64,000 nucleotides of DNA from Haemophilus massiliensis (GCA_000752995.2 LM994636.1:694879-758878), one strand, 5' to 3'. Shown: positions 19,411 through 28,768, numbered from the stretch's first letter. Notes: generated from the sequence alone by a model not told the origin. Made by a program: numbers and translations.

Positions 19411-20157
19411 TTATGCGTTTGCAATTTCCTCGACCGATTTCGGCACCGGCGGCAAACGGCGTTTGTGGTGTGAACGATTATGCCAGAATTCAATTTGTGT
19501 TAAGGCTTGCGCGGATATTGATTCGCCGCGCAGAAAGGCATCAATATCGCGGTAGCTGACGCCCATTTCGTCTTCGTCAGTTTGTCCTTGCCATAAGCCT
19601 GCGCTTGGTGATTTTTGCAGTAATGGTTGCGGAACTTGTAACAATGCCGCCAGTTCATACACTTGCTCTTTACGCAGGCGCAGCAGCGGGGCGATATCTA
19701 CGCCGCCGTCGCCGAATTTGGTGAAATAGCCGGTCAGCCATTCCGCCGCATTATCGGTGCCGACTACGATTGCCTGATGGCTTTGTGCATAAGCATATAA
19801 TGAAATCATGCGCAAACGCGCTTGCAAATTGCCGGCGATGACATTTTGGCGTTCTGCCTGTGCATTAAAAAGCGGTTGCATGGTTTGCATAAAGGTGCGG
19901 TAAGTGTCGATAATCGGTACTTCCAGCACGGGGCATTTTGCACTTGCGGCGACCAGATAGGCGTCTTCGATATCCTGCGCGGAAGTAGTTTCGGACGGCA
20001 GAATTAAGCCTTGTACCGGCGCGCCGCAGCGCGTTAATAAATGGGCGACAACAGCAGAATCGATACCGCCGCTAATCCCGACTACATAACCGTTTGCGCC
20101 GTAATCCAGACGCTGTTGTTCCAGCCATTGCAGTAAATAATTCAGATAATTTTTCAT
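19411..20157 (-). CDS. nadE: ammonia-dependent NAD synthetase
   Basis: NadE amidates nicotinate adenine dinucleotide to NAD with ATP, the last step of NAD synthesis. The 248-residue protein is the short, ammonia-dependent type without a glutaminase domain. The PP-loop SGGIDS is at residues 29-34, and VVGTDNAAEWLTGYFTKFGDGGVDIAPL is the conserved NaAD-binding region. The ATG at 20157 follows AAGGA by 7 bases; the TTG one codon earlier is rejected. It is the third gene of an operon that starts with nicotinate phosphoribosyltransferase, so together they cover the first and last steps of nicotinate salvage. Confidence 0.95.
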   Translation of the reverse strand: MKNYLNYLLQWLEQQRLDYGANGYVVGISGGIDSAVVAHLLTRCGAPVQGLILPSETTSAQDIEDAYLVAASAKCPVLEVPIIDTYRTFMQTMQPLFNAQAERQNVIAGNLQARLRMISLYAYAQSHQAIVVGTDNAAEWLTGYFTKFGDGGVDIAPLLRLRKEQVYELAALLQVPQPLLQKSPSAGLWQGQTDEDEMGVSYRDIDAFLRGESISAQALTQIEFWHNRSHHKRRLPPVPKSVEEIANA

Positions 20158-20186
20158 CAATGTGTCCTTTGATTTTGTAGCAAATA

Positions 20187-21209
20187 TTATACGTCAAGTG
20201 TGAGATCGCCCGGTTTAATCCAGCCTTTGCGGCGCATAAAGGCGGCAAATAATAAGGTTAATACGGCAGGTAGCACAAAATGCAGCAAGATAACCGCCAA
20301 CCAGACCGCCAAGCTATTACCCATGGCGTCGATTGTACCGATTTGCCCCACCAGCCCGCTGGTACCCATACCGGCGCCGGAAGGAATATTCTGCATCTGA
20401 AACCAGACTGTCGCAAAAGGTGCGATAATGGCGCCGGCTAATGTCGGCGGCAGCCAGATTTTAGGATTTTTCACGATATTCGGCATTTGCAGCATGCTGG
20501 TGCCAAGCCCTTGGCTAAGTAAGCCCGCCCAACGGTTTTCACGAAAGCTCATCACCGCAAAACCAATCATTTGCGCACAGCAGCCGATGGTTGCGGCACC
20601 GCCCGCCAGACCGCTTAATGACAGGGTTACCGCAATTGCGGCACTGGAAATCGGCAGGGTTAGAATCATTCCCATGAGTACGGAAACAATAATGCTCATT
20701 GGAATCGGCCGAAGTTCTACCGCCCACATGATCAACTCGCCGGTTTCGCGCATAAATGAGGCGAGCAGCGGACCGATTAATGTTGCCGCGACCGTCCCGG
20801 TTATCAGCGTAGCGGCAGGAGTGACTAAAATATCGATCGGCGTAAGTTTACTGACCAATTTACCGCATTCGGCACCGCTTGCGGCGGCGATAAAGCAGCC
20901 GATAGGCCCGCCTAATGCCGCACCTAACATGCCGGTGGTGGTACTGGTGAGCAGTGCCAGTGGCGGCGCTTTTAAGGCGTAAGCCACGCCCACACCGATA
21001 GCCGCTCCCATACTTGCTTGGGCTTGCGCACCCAGTTCAACCAACCACGATTGGGTCAGCCAGCCGCCCAGATTTTTCAGGATCAGCCCGATAATCAGGG
21101 AGCCGAATAAGCCCAATGCCATAAAGTTCATCGCATCGATCGCATAACGGCGCAGGCTGAATTCAACATTGCGCACAGCCAGAAAGGTTTTAAATGTTTT
21201 GTTTGCCAT
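20187..21209 (-). CDS. orphan PTS EIIC-like membrane protein in a NAD salvage operon
   Basis: This is a 340-residue very hydrophobic protein with about eight to ten membrane helices. It matches what I recognise as the PTS_EIIC_2-type family (repeated small-residue blocks such as GMLGAALGGPIGCF, LPISSAAIAVTLSLSGLAGGAATIGC, GAGMGTSGLVGQIG). No IIA, IIB or phosphorylatable domain is attached or nearby. It begins 5 bases after the stop of the nicotinate phosphoribosyltransferase gene and ends 29 bases before nadE, so translation is probably coupled. The inferred role is transport of a pyridine precursor such as nicotinate. A sugar or other substrate cannot be excluded. Confidence 0.8.
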   Translation of the reverse strand: MANKTFKTFLAVRNVEFSLRRYAIDAMNFMALGLFGSLIIGLILKNLGGWLTQSWLVELGAQAQASMGAAIGVGVAYALKAPPLALLTSTTTGMLGAALGGPIGCFIAAASGAECGKLVSKLTPIDILVTPAATLITGTVAATLIGPLLASFMRETGELIMWAVELRPIPMSIIVSVLMGMILTLPISSAAIAVTLSLSGLAGGAATIGCCAQMIGFAVMSFRENRWAGLLSQGLGTSMLQMPNIVKNPKIWLPPTLAGAIIAPFATVWFQMQNIPSGAGMGTSGLVGQIGTIDAMGNSLAVWLAVILLHFVLPAVLTLLFAAFMRRKGWIKPGDLTLDV

Positions 21210-21214
21210 GGTGC

Positions 21215-22333
21215 TTAGCCTGCGGAAACTGGCGAAAATTCCACCGCACTTAGGCGCGGGTTAAAGCTATAGCGACGTCCTTGCTTGGCTTGCTCTTTAC
21301 CGTTAAGAAGAACGCAGTCGCCGGTAAAACCGATATTGACTTTGAGCAGGCTTGAACCTACACCGTAAGAATCTACCGGCGCGTTTTGCGCTTCAAAACG
21401 ACGGATTTTATCAGCGTCAAAACCACCGCTGACGATAATTTTAACCCGTTGAAAGCCGGCGGCATCTAAATGTTCACGCAGGCGGCGTACCAAACAGACA
21501 TTGGTGCCGCGCAGATCTTCCTGACCGAATTCGTGCTGATTGCGTAAAAAATATTGATCTACCATGTTGGCGGCGGTATCCAGACGAACGCCGTACAGGC
21601 GCGCACCGAAATGGCGGGCAACCTTCAGGCTGTCGGTGATTACGTCATTGTGATAATCCACCAACGCAACTAAATTATCTGCCGGGTAAGTGGATAAATA
21701 GGCCTCGCAGGCGTTGATTAAATCGCCATCGAATAACTGAATTAAGGCGTGAGGCATAGTGCCGACGCCTTCTTTGCCCCACCATTCGTTCATTGCATGG
21801 GTGGCTTGTGCCGCCACCCCGCCGATATAAGCGGAATAACCGTCGCCCGCCTGTTGCGAGAAGTGATCATCGCGATCTCCCATGAAAATCACCTGTTTGC
21901 TGCCAGCAGCCTGCACCACATTATAGACATTGGTCGCAACCGAGGTGCGACGCGCCAGTACGCCGTCGATTAAGCCCTCCAGATAGCCGAAGTCTTCATA
22001 ATAACCTTCGATCATCAAGACGGTTTCAAAAGGCTTAATTTTATCACCATCGTTTAATGCCCAGACGGTTAAGTTGTGCGGATTAACGGCAAAGGTGTGC
22101 AGTAATGCAATCGCTTCATCAACACCGCAGAGAATCGCATCTTTTTTCTGGAAAAATTGCATTGTCACTCGCTGTTTCGGTCGGCGCTGTTTAATGATTT
22201 CTGCTGTTTTCAGGAAATACACCGCGGAGAACCAACCGTCTTTAATGCGGGGATCGAACTTAAAGGTTTTATTAGTTAAACGCGGAATTTTTCCTTGCCG
22301 TTTTAGCTCAAATTCTTTATTTATCGTTTCCAC
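21215..22333 (-). CDS. pncB: nicotinate phosphoribosyltransferase
   Basis: The product makes nicotinate mononucleotide from nicotinate and PRPP, the entry step of Preiss-Handler NAD salvage. It has 372 residues. Family features include ALNDGDKIKPFETVLMIEG, a VARRTSVATNV-like segment (here LARRTSVATNVYNV), LVALVDYHNDV and the phosphate-binding IIVSGGFD near residue 300. The start is GTG at 22333, 6 bases after AAGGAG; that ribosome site lies inside longer in-frame extensions that begin at 22357 or 22498, so these are rejected. It is first in the operon with the IIC-like protein and nadE. It belongs to the shorter NAPRTase subgroup, not the 400-residue E. coli type. Confidence 0.9.
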   Translation of the reverse strand: METINKEFELKRQGKIPRLTNKTFKFDPRIKDGWFSAVYFLKTAEIIKQRRPKQRVTMQFFQKKDAILCGVDEAIALLHTFAVNPHNLTVWALNDGDKIKPFETVLMIEGYYEDFGYLEGLIDGVLARRTSVATNVYNVVQAAGSKQVIFMGDRDDHFSQQAGDGYSAYIGGVAAQATHAMNEWWGKEGVGTMPHALIQLFDGDLINACEAYLSTYPADNLVALVDYHNDVITDSLKVARHFGARLYGVRLDTAANMVDQYFLRNQHEFGQEDLRGTNVCLVRRLREHLDAAGFQRVKIIVSGGFDADKIRRFEAQNAPVDSYGVGSSLLKVNIGFTGDCVLLNGKEQAKQGRRYSFNPRLSAVEFSPVSAG

Positions 22334-22646
22334 ATTTTTCTCCTTATGTTGGTTCATGCAATGTAAATGGAAAGTGTTTGCTACAAAATAATAGGCGTAA
22401 ACTATACCTATTTTTTTGAAAAAGCAAGTGTTAGTCTGTCTGATACTCGGTTCATTAAGATAAGCGCGGTAAATTATGTTTGTTATGCTTTGTAACACCG
22501 TGAAAGATAAACTGTTTTTTATTGGGAAATTATTCTTTATGGATTATGATGATCTTCAGGTAAAATCATACAGGTTATGATCGTATGGGAACAGGTAAAA
22601 AGTGCGGTCGAATTTAAAAGATTTTGTAGGTTAGAAAGAGTAAATA
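22334..22646. promoter_or_regulatory. divergent intergenic region between pncB and cmk
   Basis: The 313 bases hold no gene. Toward pncB a possible promoter is AAGCAA (22422-22427, -35 on the minus strand) with ACTATA (22401-22406, -10), but the spacing of 15 is short. Toward cmk there is an uptake signal at about 22600 and GTTAGAAAGAG as a weak ribosome site. I saw no clear NAD-repressor operator. Confidence 0.35.
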
Positions 22647-23363
22647 ATGACAGACAATATTGTAATTACCGTTGACGGACCGAGCGGGGCGGGAAAAGGT
22701 ACGTTATGTTATGCCTTGGCGGAGAAGCTGGGGTTTGCGTTATTGGACAGCGGGGCGATTTATCGTGTGACCGCACTAGCGGCGTTGAAACGGCAAGTGG
22801 TGCTGACAGATGAAGCGGCGCTCGCTGAGCTGGCGGACAAGCTAGCAATTCAGTTTTTGCCGCAGGCGGGTGAAGTGAGGATTATCCTTGATGGTGATGA
22901 TGTCAGTGCGCAGATTCGTACGCAAGAAGTGGCGGAGGCTGCTTCCAAAATTGCGGTGTTTCCGCAGGTGCGAGCGGCATTGTTACAACTGCAGCGCGAT
23001 TTTGCTACGCAAAAAGGATTGATTGCAGACGGGCGGGATATGGGCACCGTGGTTTTTCCCGAGGCGCAGGTTAAACTATTTTTAGACGCCAGCGCGGAAG
23101 AAAGAGCGAAAAGACGCTATAATCAGTTGCAAACTAAGGGGATTAATGGTAACTTTGCACAGATTTTGGCCGAGATAAAAGCGCGTGACTGCCGCGACAG
23201 AAATCGTCCGGTGGCGCCGCTGAAACCCGCAGAAGACGCGCTGTTATTAGACAGTACCGAATTAGGTATTGATCAGGTTGTTGAGCGCGCGTTAGTCTAT
23301 ATTCGGCAACGGCTTGACTTGCGGTCGAAATCATTGCAATCCGTTTATTCAGGGAACGAATAA
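22647..23363 (+). CDS. cmk: cytidylate kinase
   Basis: Cmk phosphorylates CMP and dCMP with ATP. The 238-residue protein has the P-loop [10 protein letters not shown] at residues 10-19, LLDSGAIYR near residue 35, and the [14 protein letters not shown] block near residue 130 that binds the monophosphate. Its place directly before rpsA is the usual gammaproteobacterial order, here with a 68-base gap. The C-terminal 15 residues look variable. Identity is secure. Confidence 0.97.
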   Translation: MTDNIVITVDGPSGAGKGTLCYALAEKLGFALLDSGAIYRVTALAALKRQVVLTDEAALAELADKLAIQFLPQAGEVRIILDGDDVSAQIRTQEVAEAASKIAVFPQVRAALLQLQRDFATQKGLIADGRDMGTVVFPEAQVKLFLDASAEERAKRRYNQLQTKGINGNFAQILAEIKARDCRDRNRPVAPLKPAEDALLLDSTELGIDQVVERALVYIRQRLDLRSKSLQSVYSGNE

Positions 23364-23379
23364 ATATGTATGATCAGCC

Positions 23380-23402
23380 CCACTTTTATGGATAAGAAGT
23401 GG
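23380..23402 (+). promoter_or_regulatory. hairpin in the rpsA leader
   Basis: CCACTT and AAGTGG pair around TTATGGATAAG just upstream of rpsA. In gammaproteobacteria the rpsA leader folds into hairpins used for S1 autoregulation, and this may be one of them. Confidence 0.4.
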
Positions 23403-23431
23403 ACGTTATTAACTAACTTAGAAGATTAATT

Positions 23432-25081
23432 ATGTCAGAATCTTTTGCTCAACTATTTGAAGAATCATTAAAAGGCCTGGAAACCCGTTTGGGTTCTATC
23501 GTTAACGGTACCGTTGTCGCGATTGAAAAAGGCTTCGTATATGTCGATGCAGGTTTAAAATCCGAAGCGCGTATTCCGGCGGAGGAATTCCAGAATGCTC
23601 AAGGCGAACTGGATGTGAAAGTCGGCGATGTGATCAATGTTGCTTTGGACGCTGTTGAAGACGGTTACGGTGAAACTAAATTATCCCGTGAGAAAGCCGT
23701 TCGTCACGAATCTTGGATCGAACTGGAAAAAGCATACGAAGAACAAGCAACTGTTACCGGTTTAATCAACGGTAAAGTGAAAGGCGGCTTCACAGTTGAG
23801 CTGAATGGCGTACGTGCATTCTTACCTGGCTCATTAGTTGATACCCGCCCGGTACGTGACACTGCGCATCTTGAAGGCAAAGAGCTGGAATTCAAAGTCA
23901 TCAAACTGGATCAAAAACGTAATAACGTGGTTGTTTCCCGTCGTGCGGTGATCGAATCTGAAAACAGCCAAGATCGCGAAGAAATTTTAGCCAGCCTGTC
24001 GGAAGGCGCTGAAGTGAAAGGTACAGTGAAAAATCTTACCGACTACGGTGCGTTTGTTGATTTAGGCGGTGTTGACGGCTTGTTACATATCACCGATATG
24101 GCTTGGAAACGTGTTAAACATCCTAGCGAAATCGTGAACGTCGGTGATGAAATCACAGTTAAAGTATTGAAATTCGATAAAGATCGCACGCGCGTATCCT
24201 TAGGCTTAAAACAATTAGGTCAGGATCCATGGGTTGCTATTGCTGAAAATCATCCGGTCGGCAGCAAATTAACCGGTAAAGTTACCAACTTGACCGATTA
24301 CGGCTGCTTCGTGGAAATTTTAGAAGGTGTTGAAGGTTTGGTTCACGTTTCCGAAATGGACTGGACAAACAAAAATATTCACCCATCTAAAGTGGTTAGC
24401 CTCGGTGATGTAGTTGAAGTCATGGTATTGGAAATTGATGAAGAACGTCGTCGTATTTCTTTAGGTTTAAAACAGTGCAAACCTAACCCATGGTTACAAT
24501 TTGCCGAAACTCACAATAAGGGTGATAAAGTTTCCGGTAAAATCAAATCTATCACTGACTTCGGTATTTTCATCGGTCTTGAAGGCGGTATTGACGGTTT
24601 AGTACATTTATCTGATATTTCTTGGAATGTACCGGGCGAAGAAGCGGTTCGTAGCTATAAGAAAGGCGATGAAGTGTCTGCCGTTGTATTGCAGGTGGAT
24701 TCTGCCAAAGAACGTATCTCTTTAGGAATTAAACAACTTGAAGAAGATCCATTCAACAACTTCGTTGCATTGAACAAAAAAGGCGCTATCGTTACGGCTA
24801 AAGTTATTGAAGCCGATGCAAAAGGCGCTAAAGTTGAATTAGACGGCGGTGTTGAAGGCTATATTCGTGCAGGCGATTTAACCAGTGAAGTTGCCGCCGG
24901 CGATACGGTTGAAGCAAAATATACCGGTGTAGATCGTAAAGCCCGTATCGTTCACTTATCAGTGAAAGCAAAAGATCAGGCAGAAGAAGCTGCGGCGGTT
25001 GCAAGTGTCAACAACAAGCAGGAAGATATTGCTATGCCGAATGCATTTGCTGAAGCGTTCAAAGCGGCAAAAGGCGAATAA
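23432..25081 (+). CDS. rpsA: 30S ribosomal protein S1
   Basis: S1 binds mRNA and helps it onto the 30S subunit. The 549-residue protein has the six tandem S1 RNA-binding domains of the gammaproteobacterial form. Repeated blocks such as [41 protein letters not shown] and [18 protein letters not shown] mark domains 3 to 5. No standard GGAGG ribosome site precedes the ATG (TTAGAAGATTAATT instead), as is usual for rpsA. Codon choice is that of a highly expressed gene. A hairpin (25103-25127) separates it from ihfB. Confidence 0.98.
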   Translation: MSESFAQLFEESLKGLETRLGSIVNGTVVAIEKGFVYVDAGLKSEARIPAEEFQNAQGELDVKVGDVINVALDAVEDGYGETKLSREKAVRHESWIELEKAYEEQATVTGLINGKVKGGFTVELNGVRAFLPGSLVDTRPVRDTAHLEGKELEFKVIKLDQKRNNVVVSRRAVIESENSQDREEILASLSEGAEVKGTVKNLTDYGAFVDLGGVDGLLHITDMAWKRVKHPSEIVNVGDEITVKVLKFDKDRTRVSLGLKQLGQDPWVAIAENHPVGSKLTGKVTNLTDYGCFVEILEGVEGLVHVSEMDWTNKNIHPSKVVSLGDVVEVMVLEIDEERRRISLGLKQCKPNPWLQFAETHNKGDKVSGKIKSITDFGIFIGLEGGIDGLVHLSDISWNVPGEEAVRSYKKGDEVSAVVLQVDSAKERISLGIKQLEEDPFNNFVALNKKGAIVTAKVIEADAKGAKVELDGGVEGYIRAGDLTSEVAAGDTVEAKYTGVDRKARIVHLSVKAKDQAEEAAAVASVNNKQEDIAMPNAFAEAFKAAKGE

Positions 25082-25102
25082 TTAAGCATTCCCTTAAAAT
25101 GG

Positions 25103-25127
25103 TCGGCACGGTATTTTATCGTGCCGA
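25103..25127 (+). terminator. intercistronic hairpin between rpsA and ihfB
   Basis: TCGGCACG and CGTGCCGA form an 8-bp stem around GTATTTTAT. No T-run follows, so it may stabilise the rpsA 3' end or only partly terminate. Confidence 0.5.
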
Positions 25128-25151
25128 TTGGTAAGAGATGAGGAGAATATT

Positions 25152-25436
25152 ATGACCAAGTCAGAACTTATTGAAAATTTAGTTCAAAAAAATCCTTCCA
25201 TAGCGGTAAGAGATGTTGAAAACGCGGTGAAGGACATTTTAGAACAGATGTCGCAGACGTTAGAAAACGGTGATCGTATTGAAGTTCGCGGCTTCGGCAG
25301 TTTTTCATTGCATTTTCGCCAACCGCGTATAGGTCGTAATCCGAAAACCGGCGATCAGGTAAAATTGGAAGCCAAGTCGGTACCTCACTTTAAAGCGGGC
25401 AAAGAGCTGAGAGAACGCGTGGACGTTCGGGCATAA
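25152..25436 (+). CDS. ihfB: integration host factor beta subunit
   Basis: IhfB pairs with IhfA to form the DNA-bending nucleoid protein IHF. The 94-residue product is the standard length. It starts [10 protein letters not shown] after an AGGAG site, and an earlier in-frame codon is rejected. The HU/IHF signature [22 protein letters not shown] includes the intercalating proline that kinks DNA. Its location after rpsA is conserved. A T-rich terminator follows. Confidence 0.97.
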   Translation: MTKSELIENLVQKNPSIAVRDVENAVKDILEQMSQTLENGDRIEVRGFGSFSLHFRQPRIGRNPKTGDQVKLEAKSVPHFKAGKELRERVDVRA

Positions 25437-25456
25437 TATATCAACTAATTGAAATA

Positions 25457-25482
25457 ACGGCACTTTAAGTGTCGTTTTTTGT
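25457..25482 (+). terminator. intrinsic terminator of ihfB
   Basis: ACGGCACTT and AAGTGTCGT form a short stem with one mismatch, followed by TTTTTTGTG. Confidence 0.75.
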
Positions 25483-25530
25483 GTTTATTTTTGGCATAAT
25501 GATATGCACGTATTTTGCGGGAGAACAGCT

Positions 25531-25824
25531 ATGATTAAATATATTTTCGGATTTATTATTTTGCTTGCCGTTGTGTTGGTTGCGATTACGGTCGGTGCCA
25601 ATAATGATCAAATCATTTCGTTTAATTATATCGTTGCGCAAAGCGAGGTGCAGCTTTCCACTCTGGTTGCGATTTTATTCGGGCTGGGATTATTTTTAGG
25701 TTGGCTGATTTCAGCGTTTTTTTATTTGAAGTTAAAGCTAAAAAATATGTCTCTCGCTCGTCAGATTAAACGTCAGACATTACAAATTAACGAATTAGCC
25801 ACCAGCCGCGACAAGGCCGCCTAA
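25531..25824 (+). CDS. lapA: lipopolysaccharide assembly protein A
   Basis: LapA (YciS) is a small inner-membrane protein that acts with LapB in controlling LPS synthesis through LpxC proteolysis. The 97-residue product has two membrane helices (residues about 3-22 and 43-66) and a basic C-terminal coil. The ATG at 25531 follows GGGAGAA; an upstream in-frame start is rejected. It ends 2 bases before lapB, and the order lapA-lapB-pyrF-yciH is the same as in E. coli. Confidence 0.93.
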   Translation: MIKYIFGFIILLAVVLVAITVGANNDQIISFNYIVAQSEVQLSTLVAILFGLGLFLGWLISAFFYLKLKLKNMSLARQIKRQTLQINELATSRDKAA

Positions 25825-25826
25825 TA

Positions 25827-27017
25827 ATGCTTGAACTGCTCTTTCTGTTGTTGCCGATTGCCGCCGCTTACGGCTGGTATATGGGGCATCGCAGCGCGAA
25901 AAAAGATCAGGAAGATATCAGTAATAAACTTTCCCGTGATTATGTTACCGGTGTGAATTTTCTATTATCCAATCAGCCGGATAAAGCGGTGGATTTGTTT
26001 TTGGATATGCTGCAAAAGCAGGAAGCCGAAAACGAAATAGAAAGTGCTTCTCAATTTGAAGCGGAACTGACCTTAGGTAATTTGTTTCGCTCACGCGGCG
26101 AGGTGGATCGTGCATTGCGCATTCATCAGGCGTTAGATCGTAGCCCGAACTATAGCTTTGAACAGAAATTGCTGGCAAAACAGCAGCTTGCCAGAGATTT
26201 TATGACGGTCGGTTTTTTTGATCGCGCAGAGAATCTGTATATTACGCTGGTGGATGAACCGGAGTTTGCCGAAGGCGCACTACAGCAGCTGGCGATTATT
26301 TATCAAAAAACCAAAGAATGGAAAAAAGCCATTAATGTAGCCGAGAAATTGGCGAAAATCGCGCCGAAAGAAGATAACATTGAATTGGCCCATTACTATT
26401 GTGAATATGCACTAGGGCTGAATGCCGAAAGTAAAGATAAACCGATTGATATTTTACAGCAGGCGCTGAAAGTCGCACCGAACTGTGTACGCGCTTCAAT
26501 GCTGCTGGCGGAAGCCTATATGGTGCAGTTGGATTACCAAAGTGCGGTCAAAAATTTTGAAAATATTCTGCATCAGAATGCGGATTATGTGGGTGAGGTG
26601 TTACCGGCGCTGAAATATTGTTATCAGGAATTAAACCAACTGGATAGTTTCGAACTGTTTTTAATTAAAGCTAGTCAAATTTGTCATAACAGCGCAGTGG
26701 ATTTGGCGCTTGCGGATCTGATTGCCGAAAAAGACGGTTCATTTGCTGCTCAGGCAAAATTATATCAGCAGCTGAACCAGAACCCGAGTACATTTATTTT
26801 CCACCGTTTTATTCAATATCAGATTGATAATGCGGAATCGGGAAGGGCGAAAGATAGCCTGATTCTGTTACATAAAATGGTCGGGGAGCGAATAAAACAA
26901 GGCTTTGATTATCGTTGTATAAATTGCGGTTATCAGACTCACAAACTGACCTGGTGCTGCCCGTCCTGCCGTCAATGGGAAAGTATCAAACCGATTCGTG
27001 GAATTGAGCATAATTGA
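25827..27017 (+). CDS. lapB: lipopolysaccharide assembly protein B
   Basis: LapB (YciM) recruits LpxC to FtsH and so tunes LPS production. The 396-residue protein has one N-terminal membrane helix (residues 1-20), a run of TPR repeats (for example NQPDKAVDLFLDML, ALRIHQALDRSPNYS, DYQSAVKNFENIL), and a C-terminal rubredoxin-like zinc domain with CINCGY and CCPSC cysteine pairs near residues 370-385. Those cysteines are required for function in E. coli. It is coupled with lapA. Confidence 0.95.
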   Translation: MLELLFLLLPIAAAYGWYMGHRSAKKDQEDISNKLSRDYVTGVNFLLSNQPDKAVDLFLDMLQKQEAENEIESASQFEAELTLGNLFRSRGEVDRALRIHQALDRSPNYSFEQKLLAKQQLARDFMTVGFFDRAENLYITLVDEPEFAEGALQQLAIIYQKTKEWKKAINVAEKLAKIAPKEDNIELAHYYCEYALGLNAESKDKPIDILQQALKVAPNCVRASMLLAEAYMVQLDYQSAVKNFENILHQNADYVGEVLPALKYCYQELNQLDSFELFLIKASQICHNSAVDLALADLIAEKDGSFAAQAKLYQQLNQNPSTFIFHRFIQYQIDNAESGRAKDSLILLHKMVGERIKQGFDYRCINCGYQTHKLTWCCPSCRQWESIKPIRGIEHN

Positions 27018-27035
27018 TTTAATAAGGAAAAAGTT

Positions 27036-27731
27036 ATGAGCAGTAAAGTCATCGTTGCACTGGATTATGAAAAAGAAGCACAGGCGCTGGCACTGGTCGA
27101 TCAAATCGATCCGAGTTTATGTCGTCTGAAAGTGGGAAAAGAAATGTTTACTACATTGGGTACGCATTTTATCAAGCAGTTACAGCAGCGTCATTTTGAC
27201 GTATTTTTGGATTTAAAATTCCATGATATTCCAAATACGGTTGCCAGAGCGGTACGTTCGGCGGCTGATTTAGGCGTATGGATGGTGGACTTACATGCCA
27301 GCGGCGGCTTGCGCATGATGGAAGAGGCGAAAAAAATTCTTGAACCGTACGGCAAAGATGCGCCGATTTTGATTGGCGTAACGGTATTGACCAGTATGGA
27401 AGATCTGGATTTATTGCAGATTGGGATTAACGCCTCACCGATGGAACAGGTGATCCGTTTGGCTAATTTAACTCAGCGTGCTGGTTTAGACGGAGTAGTC
27501 TGCTCACCTCAGGAAGTGGAAATTCTGCGTGCTCACTGCGGTAAAGATTTTACGCTGGTAACACCGGGAATTCGCCCTATCGGATCGGATTTTGGCGATC
27601 AGCGCCGAGTGATGACGCCGCCTGCCGCGATTCAGGCCGGTTCCGATTATTTAGTGATCGGACGCCCAATCACCCAAGCGGAGAATCCGGCGGAGGTATT
27701 ACGCGCGATTAACACGTCAATTGAAGGCTGA
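27036..27731 (+). CDS. pyrF: orotidine 5'-phosphate decarboxylase
   Basis: PyrF makes UMP by decarboxylating OMP, the last step of pyrimidine nucleotide synthesis. The 231-residue protein carries the active-site motif DLKFHD (D59, K61, D64) and the phosphate-binding TPGIRP near residue 183. AAGGAAAA precedes the ATG. The stop codon is followed almost at once by yciH (one base between), so translation is coupled. Confidence 0.97.
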   Translation: MSSKVIVALDYEKEAQALALVDQIDPSLCRLKVGKEMFTTLGTHFIKQLQQRHFDVFLDLKFHDIPNTVARAVRSAADLGVWMVDLHASGGLRMMEEAKKILEPYGKDAPILIGVTVLTSMEDLDLLQIGINASPMEQVIRLANLTQRAGLDGVVCSPQEVEILRAHCGKDFTLVTPGIRPIGSDFGDQRRVMTPPAAIQAGSDYLVIGRPITQAENPAEVLRAINTSIEG

Positions 27732-27732
27732 T

Positions 27733-28053
27733 ATGTCAGATAGCGTCTTGGTTTATTCGACGGCAAGTGGACGAATAAAAGAGCAGAAAAAACAGCCGGA
27801 CAGACCGAAAGGCGATGGTATTGTCCGCATTCATCGGCAAGTGAGTGGTCGAAAAGGTAGCGGCGTCAGCCTAATTAGCGGCTTGGATTTAAATGATAAT
27901 GAACTGAAAACTCTGGCCGCAGAATTAAAAAAACGTTGCGGTTGTGGCGGGGCGGTGAAAAACGGCTGCATTGAAATTCAGGGAGAAAAACGCGAATTAC
28001 TGAAGCAACTTTTGGTGCAGAAAGGTTTTTGCGTGAAATTAGCGGGCGGTTAG
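27733..28053 (+). CDS. yciH: SUI1/eIF1-like translation factor YciH
   Basis: The 106-residue protein is the bacterial relative of eukaryotic eIF1. It has a basic N-terminal linker, then the SUI1 domain with GSGVSLISGLDL and CGCGGAVKNGCIEIQG. The E. coli homologue helps discriminate against wrong initiation complexes. The ATG at 27733 overlaps nothing and sits one base after the pyrF stop; the earlier TTG inside pyrF is rejected. Confidence 0.92.
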   Translation: MSDSVLVYSTASGRIKEQKKQPDRPKGDGIVRIHRQVSGRKGSGVSLISGLDLNDNELKTLAAELKKRCGCGGAVKNGCIEIQGEKRELLKQLLVQKGFCVKLAGG

Positions 28054-28075
28054 TGCCTGATAAATAAATTACAGA

Positions 28076-28107
28076 ATGCCGAACGGTTAGTGTCGTCCGG
28101 CATTTTT
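28076..28107 (+). terminator. intrinsic terminator after yciH
   Basis: ATGCCG and CGGCAT flank an inner GAACG...CGTC pairing, followed by TTTTTTAA. It lies between convergent genes and may serve both. Confidence 0.75.
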
Positions 28108-28457
28108 TAATGGAAATAACCTAATAGCATTGCGCCGACAAATGCCGCACAAGCCAGCAATAATTTACTGGCTTTGGGCGGCGTCGTACTTTTATGAAAA
28201 TAGCTTGCGCCCCAGATCACATAGCAAATAAGCAGAACCAGCTTGCCGATAATCCACAATGGGAAGCCGAATGACATCGTAAATAAAATAATTGCCCCGC
28301 TGACAATCAATAATGTGTCGGATAAGTGCGGTAGAATTTTTAACAGTTTTATCACCCGCCAGTTCTTGCCGAAAAACTGCATCAGCCCACGCACGATTAA
28401 TAATGTCAGGCTGGTGAAAGCACAGATAATATGAAGATAAATTAATGAAAATATCAT
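28107..28457 (-). CDS. SirB2-family inner-membrane protein
   Basis: This is a 116-residue protein with four predicted membrane helices. It matches the SirB2 family (invasion gene expression up-regulator): IYLHIICAFTSLTLLIVRGLMQ at the N-terminus and LKILPHLSDTLLIVSGA in the middle are typical. The name comes from Salmonella screens and the real biochemical role is unknown. The conserved histidines (H9, H44) may bind heme or metal, which is inference. It is convergent with yciH. Confidence 0.85.
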   Translation of the reverse strand: MIFSLIYLHIICAFTSLTLLIVRGLMQFFGKNWRVIKLLKILPHLSDTLLIVSGAIILFTMSFGFPLWIIGKLVLLICYVIWGASYFHKSTTPPKASKLLLACAAFVGAMLLGYFH

Positions 28458-28558
28458 TTGTCATCGCTTAATATTTATTGAGATGCGGGGGATTCTAACA
28501 TTCAGACAGTTAAAAGGAAATCAGCCGCGGCTGGAAAGAATGGGTTTTCTGATTTGGA

Positions 28559-28681
28559 TCATAAAATAAAACGGGCATTACCTCTGTTAGCAATGTTGCT
28601 GCTTTTAATTACTTCATCTTTAGTCGGTAATACGCTGACTACAAATGGAAGCTTAGTAGAATTGTGAGTTGAACTTGTCAT
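28559..28681 (-). other. short open frame (40 codons) downstream of tRNA-Leu, doubtful
   Basis: A frame begins with ATG at 28681 and ends at 28559. The peptide starts MTSSTHNSTKLPF and ends NRGNARFIL. No ribosome site is clear and I recognise no family. The surrounding 28458-28768 stretch holds nothing else that I can support. It could be the truncated end of a lost gene or chance. Confidence 0.2.
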
Positions 28682-28768
28682 GGCTAACTCATTTTTTATC
28701 AAAATTAAACTAAATACTTTAATTCTGTCTAGAAAGCAAGTTTCTAGCTGAAAATTCGCTGTTTGAGA

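Noticed and set aside
20428-20982. 184-codon open frame on the plus strand
   Set aside because: It is antisense to the IIC-like membrane gene. Its alanine/proline-rich sequence is a reflection of the hydrophobic coding strand and it lacks a ribosome site.
22334-22498. Longer N-terminus of pncB
   Set aside because: The AAGGAG site lies inside it and a GTG at 22333 has ideal spacing.
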